This document shows positions 43,053 through 52,200 of a stretch of 64,000 nt of DNA, in pieces (positions within the stretch are counted from its first letter, which is position 1; every line of letters starts with the position of its first letter). The position numbers and the translations under genes are program-made. The notes beneath the pieces were generated by a model. It saw nothing but the letters and a program-made list of their open reading frames with translations. It was not told the origin of the DNA and made no database searches. Source of the DNA: Streptomyces tubercidicus (GTDB taxonomy: Bacteria > Actinomycetota > Actinomycetes > Streptomycetales > Streptomycetaceae); contig NZ_CP114205.1 in assembly GCF_027497495.1 (NCBI RefSeq), positions 248,001 to 312,000 on the forward strand, in the 5' to 3' direction.

Positions 43053-43080
43053 GGCGGCGGGGGCCAGCGCCCCCGCCGCC
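43053..43080. terminator. Bidirectional terminator
   Basis: A perfect 12 bp stem, GGCGGCGGGGGC/GCCCCCGCCGCC, with a CAGC loop, lies in the 40 bp between two convergent glycosyltransferase genes. Confidence 0.85.
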
Positions 43081-43085
43081 TGCGG

Positions 43086-44339
43086 CTACCGCGCCGCCGT
43101 CCGGCCCTTCCTGGCGATCCGCAGCAGCTCGGTGATCCGCTCCAGACCGGCCCGGCTGCTCAGCCGCTCTTCGACGTACTGCGGGCCCCGGGCACCCAGC
43201 CGGGCCGCCCGCGCGGGGTCGTCGGCGAGCGCCCGGACCTCCGCCAGCAGCGCCTTCGGGTCCTCCGGTGCGAGCACCGTCCCGGCGCCCGCGCGCAGCA
43301 CCTCCTGAGCGGTTCCCCCTTCGGCGGCCACCGAGGCGATCACCGGCCGGCCGGTCATGAAGTACGAGGTCAGCTTGGACGGCAGGCTCATATCGAGCAC
43401 GGACGCCTTCTGGGTCACCGCGAGCACATCGGCGGCGGCCAGCACATCGGGGAAGTCCTCGGCACCGGCGGGCGGCAGGAAGGACAGCGCGGGGACATCC
43501 GCGGCGAGCCGTTGCAGATGCGCGCGCTGATTGCCGTCCCCCATGAGCACGAACCGCACGGGCGCGGCTTCCTGACCGGCCAGCCGCGCGGCCTCGACCA
43601 GCACCTCCAGGCCCTGTTTCAGGCCCATGTTCCCGGCGTGCAGCACCACGGTCTCCCCGTCGGACCAGCCCAGCCGTGCCCGGGTCCGGTCCCGGTCGCC
43701 GCTCGGGCCCGGCACATGCGTCCAGTTGGGCACCACATGCACCCGCGAGCGCGGCACGCCCATCGCCGTGACCCGGTCCACGAACGACTCGTGCACCACT
43801 CCGACGACGGCCGCCTGGCGCAGCACCCGCGCCTCCACCGCCCCGGCCAGCGCGGCGGCCCGGCCCCCGCCCTGGATACCGCTCTGTTCGGCGGCGGCTC
43901 CCATCAGGTCCTGGACGACCACGACATGCGGTACCCCGGCCTGCCGCGCCAGGCGTCCGCCGAGCACTCCCCCGGCCAGGCTGGGCATCTGGCTGAGCAC
44001 CACATCGGGCCGGATACGCGGCGGTGTCAGGGCGCCATGGACCAGGATGCCGGTCTCGAACAGCGCCCGGCGCAGGGCGGTTTGACGCGACGGGACGGTG
44101 TGCCGCCGGCGGTGCACGGTCACCCCGCCGCGGCGCTCCCGGACCCGCCACCGGCCGCGGTAGCCGTCGGCCACCCGCCAGGCGGGGTAGTGCGGCATGC
44201 CCGCGAGGACATGGGTGTCGGCGCCGGATGCGGCCAGATACTCGGCGATCTGGGTCGAGTACGGCCCTATGCCGGTGTGTTCGGGTGCGTAGTTGGTCGA
44301 GACCACGAGCACGCACCGGCCCGCGAACGAGTCTTCCAC
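43086..44339 (-). CDS. Glycosyltransferase, GT4 family (WcaI-like)
   Basis: 417 aa. The opening VLVVSTNYAPEHTGIGPYST and MPHYPAWRVADGYRGRW are diagnostic of the WcaI/WbuB branch, which handles fucose transfer in colanic-acid-type polymers. The donor domain includes GNMGLKQGLEVLVEAA, MGDGNQRAHLQRLA and SLPSKLTSYFMTGRPVIASV. The link with gmd and fcl next door fits a fucosyltransferase, but that is an inference. Divergent from the Wzy-like gene, with 153 bp between. Confidence 0.9.
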   Translation of the reverse strand: MEDSFAGRCVLVVSTNYAPEHTGIGPYSTQIAEYLAASGADTHVLAGMPHYPAWRVADGYRGRWRVRERRGGVTVHRRRHTVPSRQTALRRALFETGILVHGALTPPRIRPDVVLSQMPSLAGGVLGGRLARQAGVPHVVVVQDLMGAAAEQSGIQGGGRAAALAGAVEARVLRQAAVVGVVHESFVDRVTAMGVPRSRVHVVPNWTHVPGPSGDRDRTRARLGWSDGETVVLHAGNMGLKQGLEVLVEAARLAGQEAAPVRFVLMGDGNQRAHLQRLAADVPALSFLPPAGAEDFPDVLAAADVLAVTQKASVLDMSLPSKLTSYFMTGRPVIASVAAEGGTAQEVLRAGAGTVLAPEDPKALLAEVRALADDPARAARLGARGPQYVEERLSSRAGLERITELLRIARKGRTAAR

Positions 44340-44492
44340 TAAAGGCCCCCCTCTGGATGTGCGGTCATCGTAGGAGCCCGCCGGGGCCCGCGGGCGGTGA
44401 ATTGGGTTGCGATTGTGTCCCGAAGGCGACCTTGTTTTACCGGTGTCCCTTAGATTGTGGTCGCTGGTGGGGAGTTGGGGGGAGGTGGGCCG

Positions 44493-45998
44493 ATGCGGTA
44501 CGGGAAACGTCCCGGCGGCGCGTTACCGGTGCGCGGTATCGCCGCACTGTGCTGTTGGGCGCTGCTGCTGGTGGCGCTGCTTCCGGTGCTGATCCTGCAG
44601 TCGCTCGACGCCCGCTTCAGTGCGGCGCTCGCCGTGCAGTGCGTGGTGGTGGTGCACACGGGTGCGGCGCTGGCCCGGGTGCTGACGGATGTGCGGGCGC
44701 GGCTGATTGCCCTCGGTTTCTGGCTCTTTTCCTATGTGTGGCTGGGACTTGCGCCGCTGGCGATGCTCGCGACGGACGCGTACCCGCGGGGCTTCGTCGT
44801 CGACGCGAACACCGCGTTCGTGACAACGGCCGTGGTGGAGACCGGACTTCTCGCCTACAGCGCGGGGTCGGCGGTGGCGTCCTGGCGGTCGGCGCGCAGC
44901 TCCACGGTCCTCGAACCGGTGCTGGCGCGGCGGCTGGCGCCGGGGCGGGTGCTGCTGCTGTGCGGTCTGGCGCTGCTGCTGGCGGTCGTGCTGATCCCGG
45001 GGCAGGGCGGACTGTCGGCGTTCTTCCTCAGCCGGCAGGCCGCCAACGAGGCCGCGGCGCAGGCGGCGCCGGCCGCGTCCGCGGACCGGGCGATGGCCGC
45101 CTGGGCCCTTTCGGTACCGGCTTTCTGGGCGCTGGTGGGGCTGTTACACGTACCGCGGTTCACGGCCGGTGACCGGACCCTGCGCGGCTTGCGGTGGCTG
45201 CTGCTCCCGCTGATGATCGCGGTGAACGGGGTGGTCAACAACCCGATCAGCCAGCCGCGTTTCTGGGCCGGTACGGTCCTGCTGGCGCTGGTGTTCAGCG
45301 CCTCCTGGCTGCGCGGGCCGCGGGCGTTCCGGATGGGTGCGGCGGCCGTGGCGGCCGTGGTGCTGGTGGTCTTCCCGTACAGCGACTACTTCCGCTACGA
45401 CAAGCGGGAACCCGTCCATGTCGTGTCGCTCGCCGAGCAGTTCACGTCCAACGGCGACTATGACGCCTTCCAGCAGATCGAGACGGGTGTGGACTATGTC
45501 CGCACCCATGGCTACACCCCGACGGCCGCGCTGGGGCCGCCGCTGTTCTTCGTGCCGCGTGCCGTCTGGCCCGGCAAGCCCGACGACGCGGGCATCCTGC
45601 TCGCCCGGCACGCCGGCTATACCTTCGAGAACCTCTCCGCGCCACTGTGGATCGAGTCGTACATGTGGGCCGGCTTCCCGTCGGTCATCGCCGTCTTCGG
45701 GCTGATCGGCGCGGTGGGGCGGCGCATCGATGACCTCCGGCACCGGCTGCGGCGGCGCCCGGGGACCCTCGCGGCGCTGCTGGTGCCGGCCTTCGGCTTC
45801 TACCAACTGGTGCTGTTGCGCGGCAGTTTGATGGCCATCGTGGGGCCGCTCGCGCTGCTGGTCTGCATCCCGCTACTGATCACCCGTAAGCCGGGACGGC
45901 GGACCCTTCCGCCGTCCGGGGAGGATTCCGAGCCTGCCTCGACGCCCCCTGCGCACCGCGCCGCCTTGCCGCTACCCACAGGAGGAGCACGTACGTGA
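44493..45998 (+). CDS. Wzy-like polysaccharide polymerase
   Basis: 501 aa with about eleven membrane helices and a long extracytoplasmic loop (around residues 300-390) containing FPYSDYFRYDKREP and YTPTAALGPPLFFVPRAVWP. This topology and the late WIESYMWAGFPSVIAVFGLI segment match oligosaccharide repeat-unit polymerases. ATG 44493 follows GGGGGGAGGTGGG. It overlaps the Wzz-like gene by GTGA and starts the polymerase-chain length-flippase operon. Sequence identity in this family is always low, so the call rests on topology and context. Confidence 0.82.
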   Translation: MRYGKRPGGALPVRGIAALCCWALLLVALLPVLILQSLDARFSAALAVQCVVVVHTGAALARVLTDVRARLIALGFWLFSYVWLGLAPLAMLATDAYPRGFVVDANTAFVTTAVVETGLLAYSAGSAVASWRSARSSTVLEPVLARRLAPGRVLLLCGLALLLAVVLIPGQGGLSAFFLSRQAANEAAAQAAPAASADRAMAAWALSVPAFWALVGLLHVPRFTAGDRTLRGLRWLLLPLMIAVNGVVNNPISQPRFWAGTVLLALVFSASWLRGPRAFRMGAAAVAAVVLVVFPYSDYFRYDKREPVHVVSLAEQFTSNGDYDAFQQIETGVDYVRTHGYTPTAALGPPLFFVPRAVWPGKPDDAGILLARHAGYTFENLSAPLWIESYMWAGFPSVIAVFGLIGAVGRRIDDLRHRLRRRPGTLAALLVPAFGFYQLVLLRGSLMAIVGPLALLVCIPLLITRKPGRRTLPPSGEDSEPASTPPAHRAALPLPTGGART

Positions 45999-47674
45999 GC
46001 GTCATCGACGACCCCGCGGAGGAGCCGGACCAGATCCGGGACCAGCTGCGCCAGCTCTTCCGGTATCGCGCCCTGGTCGTGCTGGGGCTGGTGCTGGGCA
46101 TGCTCGGCGGCGGCGCCGTCGCCCTGCTCGGTGCCTCGACCTATACCGCGACCGGCGAGGTCGTGGTCCATGCGATCAGTACGGCGCCCTTCGAGGCCGG
46201 CGGGGTCTCGGTGGACAAGCAGATCAGCATGGGCACCGAGCGGCAGATCGCGCAGAGCGCGTCGGTCGCGGCCGGTGCGGCCAAGGCGCTCAAGCTGACC
46301 GCGGATCCGGCCACGCTCCAGCGTGATCTGCGGGTGAGCAATCCGCCCGAGACCCAGACCCTGATGTTCGAGTACAGCGCGGACTCCCCGGACCGGGCGG
46401 CGCTGCTCGTCAACGCCTTTGTGCGGGCGTATCTCGACTACCGGCAGGACGCCGCGACGCAGCGGATAGACAAGACCGTCAGCAAGCTGAGCGCCGAACT
46501 CAAACCGCTGCAGGAGCAGCGCAAGGTGCTGGACCGGCGGATCGCGGCCGGGAGCGGGGGGCGGGCCACCGATGAGTCCGAGCGCAGCAATCTGGTGTCG
46601 GAGATAGCGGATCTGCAGGGGCGTATCTCCAGCCTGAAGTCCCTCGACACCACACCCGGCGACATTGTCCGCAAGGGCGATCCGCCGGCCTTCCCGTCCA
46701 GTCCCGGTCTCGCCCTGCTGCTGCTCGCCGGGGCGGTGGTCGGTCTGGTGCTGGGCATCCTGGCGGCCTGGGTCCGCTCGGTGCTGGAGCCGCGGGTCCG
46801 GTCGGTGGCGGATGTGCAGGACAATCTGCGGGCGCCGGTGCTGGGGATCCTGCCGCGCCGGCAGGGCGGTGCGGAGCTGCTGGAGGTCGGGGGGACCGGC
46901 CGCGGCAACCGGGCGGAGGCGTACCGGACGATCGCTTTCCGGCTGGTGCACGACCAGCGGTTCGCCGGACGCGGCAGTCTGCTGGTGGTCTCGCCCCGGG
47001 AGCACGCCGAGGCGGTCTCGGTCGCGGTCAATCTGGCCGGTGCGTTCGCCGAGATCGGCAATGACATCCTGCTGGTCGAGGCCGATCTGCGCACGCCGCA
47101 GCTCGCCCAGCGGCTGCCGCTGCACCGTGGTCACGCCCGTCCGGTGCCGGGCAGTTGGGCGGAGGGTGAGCGGCTCGCCGTGGACGCGGGGGTGGACGGG
47201 CGGTTCGATCTGCTGCCCGGCCGGGAGGTGCCCAACCCGGCGCGTGCGCTGTCCTCCCCGCAGTTCGCGCGGCTGCTGAACGCACCGTCCGGCCCGAACG
47301 AGAATGTCGTGGTCGTCACCGGTCCCCTGCTGTCGCACGCGGACGGGCTGGCCGTCGCCAAGCAGGCCGCCGGGGTCGTGGTGGTGTGTGATCTCAACGA
47401 GGTCCGCCGGGACGATCTGGACCGGGTGTGGGAGCTGATCACCGGCGCCGGCGGGCACATCCTGGGGGCGGTCCTGGACAAGGGCAGTCGTGGGACGTCG
47501 CTGCGCCGGCTGTCGGACGGCGGGCCGACGCACCGTAAGCGCGGCCGGGGCCGTCCGCGGGCCGCCGCCGTGCCACCGCCGCCGCGGCCGGGCCCGCCGC
47601 CCCCGCCGAGCCTCGGCCCGGTGCCGCAGGGCGGCCCGGCCGTCGACGCCGACACCACCTCGCTGCGCAGGTGA
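45995..47674 (+). CDS. Wzz/BY-kinase-like chain-length protein lacking a Walker A motif
   Basis: 559 aa. A Wzz domain with two membrane helices (about 28-48 and 232-256) flanks an extracytoplasmic coiled-coil region (KTVSKLSAELKPLQEQRKVL). A cytoplasmic P-loop-like domain follows, but where BY-kinases have GEGKST the sequence reads LLVVSPREHAEAVSVAVNLA, so the nucleotide loop is missing. LLVEADLRTPQLAQRLPL retains the Walker A' position. The C-terminus is basic then proline-rich (PPPPRPGPPPPPS), not a Tyr cluster. Probably a structural chain-length/co-polymerase factor without kinase activity. GTG 45995 has AGGAGGAG upstream. Confidence 0.85.
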   Translation: MSVIDDPAEEPDQIRDQLRQLFRYRALVVLGLVLGMLGGGAVALLGASTYTATGEVVVHAISTAPFEAGGVSVDKQISMGTERQIAQSASVAAGAAKALKLTADPATLQRDLRVSNPPETQTLMFEYSADSPDRAALLVNAFVRAYLDYRQDAATQRIDKTVSKLSAELKPLQEQRKVLDRRIAAGSGGRATDESERSNLVSEIADLQGRISSLKSLDTTPGDIVRKGDPPAFPSSPGLALLLLAGAVVGLVLGILAAWVRSVLEPRVRSVADVQDNLRAPVLGILPRRQGGAELLEVGGTGRGNRAEAYRTIAFRLVHDQRFAGRGSLLVVSPREHAEAVSVAVNLAGAFAEIGNDILLVEADLRTPQLAQRLPLHRGHARPVPGSWAEGERLAVDAGVDGRFDLLPGREVPNPARALSSPQFARLLNAPSGPNENVVVVTGPLLSHADGLAVAKQAAGVVVVCDLNEVRRDDLDRVWELITGAGGHILGAVLDKGSRGTSLRRLSDGGPTHRKRGRGRPRAAAVPPPPRPGPPPPPSLGPVPQGGPAVDADTTSLRR

Positions 47675-49302
47675 CGGCGATCCGTCCGGCGGGCGCGGGC
47701 GGCGGGTCCGCGCCACGGGCGGCCGGTGGGGGCACCGGCGCCGGGACCACGGGCGGTGGGGCCACGGCCGACGCGCACGGGGCCGGTGGGCGCGGGTCCG
47801 GTGGGCGCGGGGTCGGCAGCACCGCCCGCGGCAGTCTGTTCGGTCTCGCGGGCTCGGCCGCCAACGCGCTGTTCGGGTTCGTCCTCGTCGCCGTCATCAC
47901 GCATGGTCTCGGGGCGCGCGGGGCCGGTGCGGTCTTCACGGGGGTCGCGGCCTTCACCATCCTGAGCAATGCGCTGAAGCTGGGCGCCGATACCGCGCTG
48001 GTGCGCTTTGTCTCCCGGGATCTGGAGCTCAGCGGCGGCGCCGGTGTCCCGGGGCTGCTGCGGATCTCGGTCCTGCCGACGCTGCTGGCGAGCGCCGCGG
48101 GCGCGGCGGTGCTGCTGTGCTCCCCCGGGCTCGCCGGTCTGCTGCTGCCCGAGCTGGATCCGGGTCAGGCCGCGGCGCTGATACGGCTGTTCGCGGTCTT
48201 TCTGCCGGTGACGACGGTGGCGCTGGTGCTGCTCGGGGCGACCCGGGGCTATGGGTCGGTGGTGCCCTTCGTGGGCGTGGAGCAGATCGGCAAGCCGGCG
48301 CTGCGCGTACTGCTCGCGGTGCCGCTGGTGCTGCTCGCACCGAGCGTGGCCGGGCTCTCCGTGGCGTGGCTGGCGCCCGGGGTGCTGGGTGCGGTGGCCG
48401 CCTGCGTCTCGCTGCGCCGGTCCCGCCGCAGGCATCCGGGCTCCGGTCAACCACCGTCCCGGGCACGGGAGTTCTGGGCGTTCGCCGGGCCACGGGCGGT
48501 GTCCTCGGTCTTCGACATCACCGCGGTGTGGATCGGGGTGATTCTGCTGTCGGTGCTGCGCGGCGGCACCGACGCCGGGATCTACACGGCGATCGGGCGG
48601 CTGGTGACCGCGGGGTCGCTGCTCCAGCTGGCGATCCGGCTGGCGGTGGCGCCGCAGATCAGCCGGCTGCTGGCGGGCGACGACGTGCACGGGGCCCGTC
48701 GGCTGCACGCCTTGTCGACGCGCTGGATCGCACTGTTCTCCTGGCCCGCGTTCCTGGTCCTCGCCGCCTTCCCGCGGACCGTGCTGTCGCTCTTCGGGCC
48801 CGGCTTCGGCGGGGGCGCGACGGGGCTGGTGGTGCTGGCGGCGGCCTGTCTGGTCAATGTCGGCGTGGGCAATGCGCAGACGGTGATCCTGATGGCCGGG
48901 CGGAGCGTCTGGAATCTGGTGGTTGCCGGCGGCGCGTTCGTGGTCCAACTGGGCAGTGGGATCTGGCTGGTTCCGCGCTACGGCGTGCTGGGTGCGGCGG
49001 TCTCCTGGGGCTTGGCGATCGTGGTGGACAACGGTGCCTCCGCGCTGCTGGCCCGCTACCGCCTGGGCTTTCGCACCGTCGACCGGGGCTATCTGTACGC
49101 GGCGGTGGTCGGCGCCGTGACGGTGGCGCTCCCGGTGTTCGCCCTGCGCACGCTTTTCGGGGACACCGTTCCCGGCGCGCTTTTGGGAATTGTTTTAGCC
49201 ATTGGGGCTTTCTGCGCGGCCGTCTGGCGCTATCGTTTGCCGCTGGGGGTAGGGGAGTTCTTCGGGGCGCTGCGCAAGCGCGGTCCGGGAAACTCACTGT
49301 GA
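47671..49302 (+). CDS. Wzx-like lipid-linked oligosaccharide flippase
   Basis: 543 aa. A Gly/Ala-rich disordered N-terminus of about 50 residues precedes 12 to 14 membrane helices, opening with GSLFGLAGSAANALFGFVLV and including YTAIGRLVTAGSLLQLAIR and FGPGFGGGATGLVVLAAACL, features of the MOP/polysaccharide-transporter family. GTG 47671 overlaps the Wzz stop by GTGA; GTG codons further in could shorten the low-complexity N-terminus. Completes the Wzy/Wzz/Wzx set. Confidence 0.88.
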   Translation: MTAIRPAGAGGGSAPRAAGGGTGAGTTGGGATADAHGAGGRGSGGRGVGSTARGSLFGLAGSAANALFGFVLVAVITHGLGARGAGAVFTGVAAFTILSNALKLGADTALVRFVSRDLELSGGAGVPGLLRISVLPTLLASAAGAAVLLCSPGLAGLLLPELDPGQAAALIRLFAVFLPVTTVALVLLGATRGYGSVVPFVGVEQIGKPALRVLLAVPLVLLAPSVAGLSVAWLAPGVLGAVAACVSLRRSRRRHPGSGQPPSRAREFWAFAGPRAVSSVFDITAVWIGVILLSVLRGGTDAGIYTAIGRLVTAGSLLQLAIRLAVAPQISRLLAGDDVHGARRLHALSTRWIALFSWPAFLVLAAFPRTVLSLFGPGFGGGATGLVVLAAACLVNVGVGNAQTVILMAGRSVWNLVVAGGAFVVQLGSGIWLVPRYGVLGAAVSWGLAIVVDNGASALLARYRLGFRTVDRGYLYAAVVGAVTVALPVFALRTLFGDTVPGALLGIVLAIGAFCAAVWRYRLPLGVGEFFGALRKRGPGNSL

Positions 49303-49390
49303 ACACTGGGCCCATTTCCGCACAGAACTCGTCGCGTTTCCACGTCCTACCCTGACAATTCCGATCGCGCCATGCTTCCAGGGGGGACCT

Positions 49391-50932
49391 GTGCGCCAAA
49401 GAAGCAGATCTGTCCATCTCTTGCTCGCCGCCGCTGTGCTCGGCACCGCGTCCACCGCCCTTTCCGCCGGACCCGCCCAGGCCACCGGCGAATCCACGCT
49501 CACCGCCGATCCGCTGAGCACCTGGCAGACCGACGGCATCGTGTGGGCCATGGCCTATGCCAAGGGCATCGTCTACGTAGGAGGCACCTTCAGCCATATC
49601 CGGCCACCGGGCGCCGCCCCCGGTGCCGCCGGAGAGCTCGCCCGTAAGAACTTCGCCGCCTTCGACGCCAAGACCGGTGAACCGCTGCCGTGCGCCCCGG
49701 CGTTCACCGGCGGCACCGGCACGGTCCGGGCCATGAAGGCCGCGCCCGACGGCTCAAAGATCTACATCGGCGGCTCGTTCGGGAAGGCCGGCCCGGTGGG
49801 CCGGTCCAACACGGCCGCCCTCAACACCGCCAACTGCACCATCGGGGCGGACTGGCAGCCGACGGTCAGCTCGACCGTACGGGCCCTGGACGTCACCGAC
49901 GACACCGTCTACATCGGCGGCGGTTTCGACACCGTCCAGGGGCAGACCCGCGAGCGGATCGCCGCCCTGCGGCCCGACGGTGAGCTGCTCCCGTTCAAGG
50001 CGACGATCCGTGGTTCCTCGGTCGGCAACGACCCGACACCGGCGGTCAACGCCATCACGGTCGCCCCGCAGCTCAACAAGGTCATCATCGGCGGCCGGTT
50101 CACCTCGGTGAACGGCAGCTGGTCGACCGTGCACGCGCTGGCCGGGCTGGACGCGACCACCGGGCGGGTCGTCAACTCCTTCACCGGCTGGATTCCGCAG
50201 CGGTCGGCGGTCAAGGCGCTCGTCAACGACGGGACCAACTTCTATCTGGGCGCCGAGGGCACCGGCGGCGGGGTCTTCGACGGCCGCGCCGCGGGCCGGC
50301 TGTCGGACGGCGGGCAGCTCTGGAAGGACACCTGTCTGGGCGCCACCCAGGCCGTACTCCCGTACAAGGGCGTCCTCTACAGCGGCTCCCACGCGCATGA
50401 CTGCTCCAACACCCCGGGCGGCTTCACCGACATCGGCAACCGCCAGCACTTCCTGGCGCAGTCGATCTCGGACAAGACGATCCTGCCGTGGTTCCCGGAC
50501 ACCAACGACGGGATCGGCGAGCAGATCGGCCCGCGAGCGCTGACCATGGCGGACGGCGTGCTGTGGGCGGGCGGTGAGTTCACCACCGTCAATGACACAC
50601 CGCAGCAGGGCCTGACCCGGTTCTCGGCGGCGTCGGACACCGGGGCGCCGCAGGTGCCGCTGCTGAGCGGTGCGAGCGGGTCCCGGGGCAAGATCACGCT
50701 GAACTGGAAGGCCTCGTGGGACCGGGACGACGGTGTCCTGACCTACAAGATCTTCCGCGATGGCGAGTATCTGACCTCGGTCAGCCAGGACTCGCGCTAC
50801 TGGAACCGGCCCAACATGAGCTACACGGACACCGTGCAGCCCGGGGAGCAGCACCGGTACTCGATCGAGGTCACCGACGGCACCAATGTGTCCGGGCGCA
50901 ATGGCCCGGTCTATGTGACCGCCAGAAACTGA
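49391..50932 (+). CDS. Secreted propeller-like protein with C-terminal fibronectin-type domain
   Basis: 513 aa. The signal peptide (basic RQRSRS, hydrophobic LLLAAAVLGTAS, cut near AQA-TG) is clear. At least five repeats with the pattern VYVGGTFSHI, IYIGGSFGKAG, VYIGGGFDTVQG, VIIGGRFTSVNG and LWAGGEFTTVND indicate a delta-60-like beta-propeller. Residues about 420-513 (VPLLSGASGSRGKITLNWKA through YSIEVTDGTN) are a fibronectin type III domain. GTG 49391 follows GGGGGGA. It directly follows the flippase gene, so it may bind or organise the exported polymer at the cell surface. Confidence 0.85.
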   Translation: MRQRSRSVHLLLAAAVLGTASTALSAGPAQATGESTLTADPLSTWQTDGIVWAMAYAKGIVYVGGTFSHIRPPGAAPGAAGELARKNFAAFDAKTGEPLPCAPAFTGGTGTVRAMKAAPDGSKIYIGGSFGKAGPVGRSNTAALNTANCTIGADWQPTVSSTVRALDVTDDTVYIGGGFDTVQGQTRERIAALRPDGELLPFKATIRGSSVGNDPTPAVNAITVAPQLNKVIIGGRFTSVNGSWSTVHALAGLDATTGRVVNSFTGWIPQRSAVKALVNDGTNFYLGAEGTGGGVFDGRAAGRLSDGGQLWKDTCLGATQAVLPYKGVLYSGSHAHDCSNTPGGFTDIGNRQHFLAQSISDKTILPWFPDTNDGIGEQIGPRALTMADGVLWAGGEFTTVNDTPQQGLTRFSAASDTGAPQVPLLSGASGSRGKITLNWKASWDRDDGVLTYKIFRDGEYLTSVSQDSRYWNRPNMSYTDTVQPGEQHRYSIEVTDGTNVSGRNGPVYVTARN

Positions 50933-50954
50933 CCGTATGCCGAGTGGGGGGTAA

Positions 50955-51383
50955 ATGACGCACCGAGTAGGTTATGCGCCCGGGGTCTACGACCTATTCC
51001 ACGTCGGGCATCTGAACATTCTCCGGCACGCCAAAAGCCAGTGCGACTATCTGGTGGCCGGTGTCGTCTCGGACGAAATGGCGGTGCAGGCGAAAGGGCA
51101 GGCACCGGTTATTCCATTGACCGAGCGGCTGGAGATCGTACGCAGCGTCCGATTCGTGGACGCGGCGTTCGTCGAGACGGTGCCCGATAAATTGGAGACC
51201 TGGCAGCAGGTGCGGTTCGACGTCATTTTCAAGGGCGACGACTGGCGGGGGACGAGCAAGGGCGACAAGCTCGAACGGGATTTCGCGACGGTCGGGGTCG
51301 ATGTGATCTATTTCCCCTACACCGTGCACACATCGAGCACCCTGCTGCGCAAGGTGCTCGACGGGCGAGCGAATTCCGCGTGA
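50955..51383 (+). CDS. Cytidylyltransferase-like protein (TagD/glycerol-3-phosphate type)
   Basis: 142 aa, the TagD size. The nucleotidyltransferase HxGH motif is in GVYDLFHVGHLNILRHAK. The second conserved stretch VPVIPLTERLEIVRS appears as PVIPLTERLEIVRSV, and FKGDDWRGTSKGDK and HTSSTLLRKVL occupy the places of the metal/nucleotide loops; the usual RTEGISTT is replaced by HTSST. It would activate a phospho-alcohol as its CDP derivative. GGGGGG precedes the ATG. It is convergent with a CDP-alcohol phosphotransferase gene, a likely consumer of its product. Confidence 0.85.
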   Translation: MTHRVGYAPGVYDLFHVGHLNILRHAKSQCDYLVAGVVSDEMAVQAKGQAPVIPLTERLEIVRSVRFVDAAFVETVPDKLETWQQVRFDVIFKGDDWRGTSKGDKLERDFATVGVDVIYFPYTVHTSSTLLRKVLDGRANSA

Positions 51384-51428
51384 CCGGCCCGGGTCACCTG
51401 CCCTGGTGAATGGTCCGTCCCCGGCCCG

Positions 51429-52160
51429 TCAGCGGCCGGGGGCGGACAGCTCGCGGTACCACTTCACCAGGAACGCCACCATGAACAGCAGATGGGCGGC
51501 GAGCAGGCAGCAGTACAGCGCGAGGAACAGGTCCGGGCTGCCGAACAGCAGGAACAGGGCGCAGAAGACCCCGTAGTCGACCGGAAGCAGGGCGACGGAG
51601 CGCAGGGTGGAGGCGGGTGCCGTGGGTGCCGGACCGCCCGTACCGCTCCGCAGCCGGTCGGCGCGTTTGAGTTGTTCGGTGAGGATGCCGCCGAAGAACA
51701 CCATCACCGCGCAGAACTGGAAGGCGATGGGTACGAACAGATACCGAGGGTCGGAGAGGCCGAAGTGGCGGTAGAACGAGACGAGTACGGCCATGTGGAG
51801 GGCGAGCATCTTCGCGCAGTCGACCACATGGTCCAGCCACTCCCCCGCGGCGCTGCCGGTTCCGGTGAGCCGGGCGAGCTGTCCGTCGGCGGAGTCGAGT
51901 GCGAAGCCGAGGACCAGCGCCGCGAAAATACCGGCCGCCGCGGCGGGCGAGGGGCGGAGCACCACAATCATGACCACACCGGCAAAGGTGAAAACCCCGC
52001 TGATCATGGTGACTTGATTGGGTGTCAGTTTGAGGCCGTAGCCCAAGGCGGCTAACACCCGGCCGACCGGCCGGTTCACATAGCGCGAGTACAGGGACAC
52101 TCCCTTCGCGGATTTCTGGGCCGCAGACAGCTGTCTGATCGCATATCCGAACTGGCTCAT
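51429..52160 (-). CDS. CDP-alcohol phosphatidyltransferase family membrane protein
   Basis: 243 aa, about six membrane helices. The complete active-site motif DG-x2-AR-x8-G-x3-D-x3-D is present as SADGQLARLTGTG followed by GEWLDHVVD. Such enzymes move a phospho-alcohol from CDP to an acceptor alcohol. Next to a TagD-like enzyme in a polysaccharide locus, it may add a phospho-alcohol to a lipid or polymer. The N-terminal YSRYVNRPVGRVLAALGY is typical of actinobacterial members of uncertain substrate. Start ATG 52160 is 40 bp from the divergent lipoprotein start. Confidence 0.88.
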   Translation of the reverse strand: MSQFGYAIRQLSAAQKSAKGVSLYSRYVNRPVGRVLAALGYGLKLTPNQVTMISGVFTFAGVVMIVVLRPSPAAAAGIFAALVLGFALDSADGQLARLTGTGSAAGEWLDHVVDCAKMLALHMAVLVSFYRHFGLSDPRYLFVPIAFQFCAVMVFFGGILTEQLKRADRLRSGTGGPAPTAPASTLRSVALLPVDYGVFCALFLLFGSPDLFLALYCCLLAAHLLFMVAFLVKWYRELSAPGR

Positions 52161-52200
52161 GTCCCCCACCTGATGAATGGACCCCCGAAGGAGCAACATC

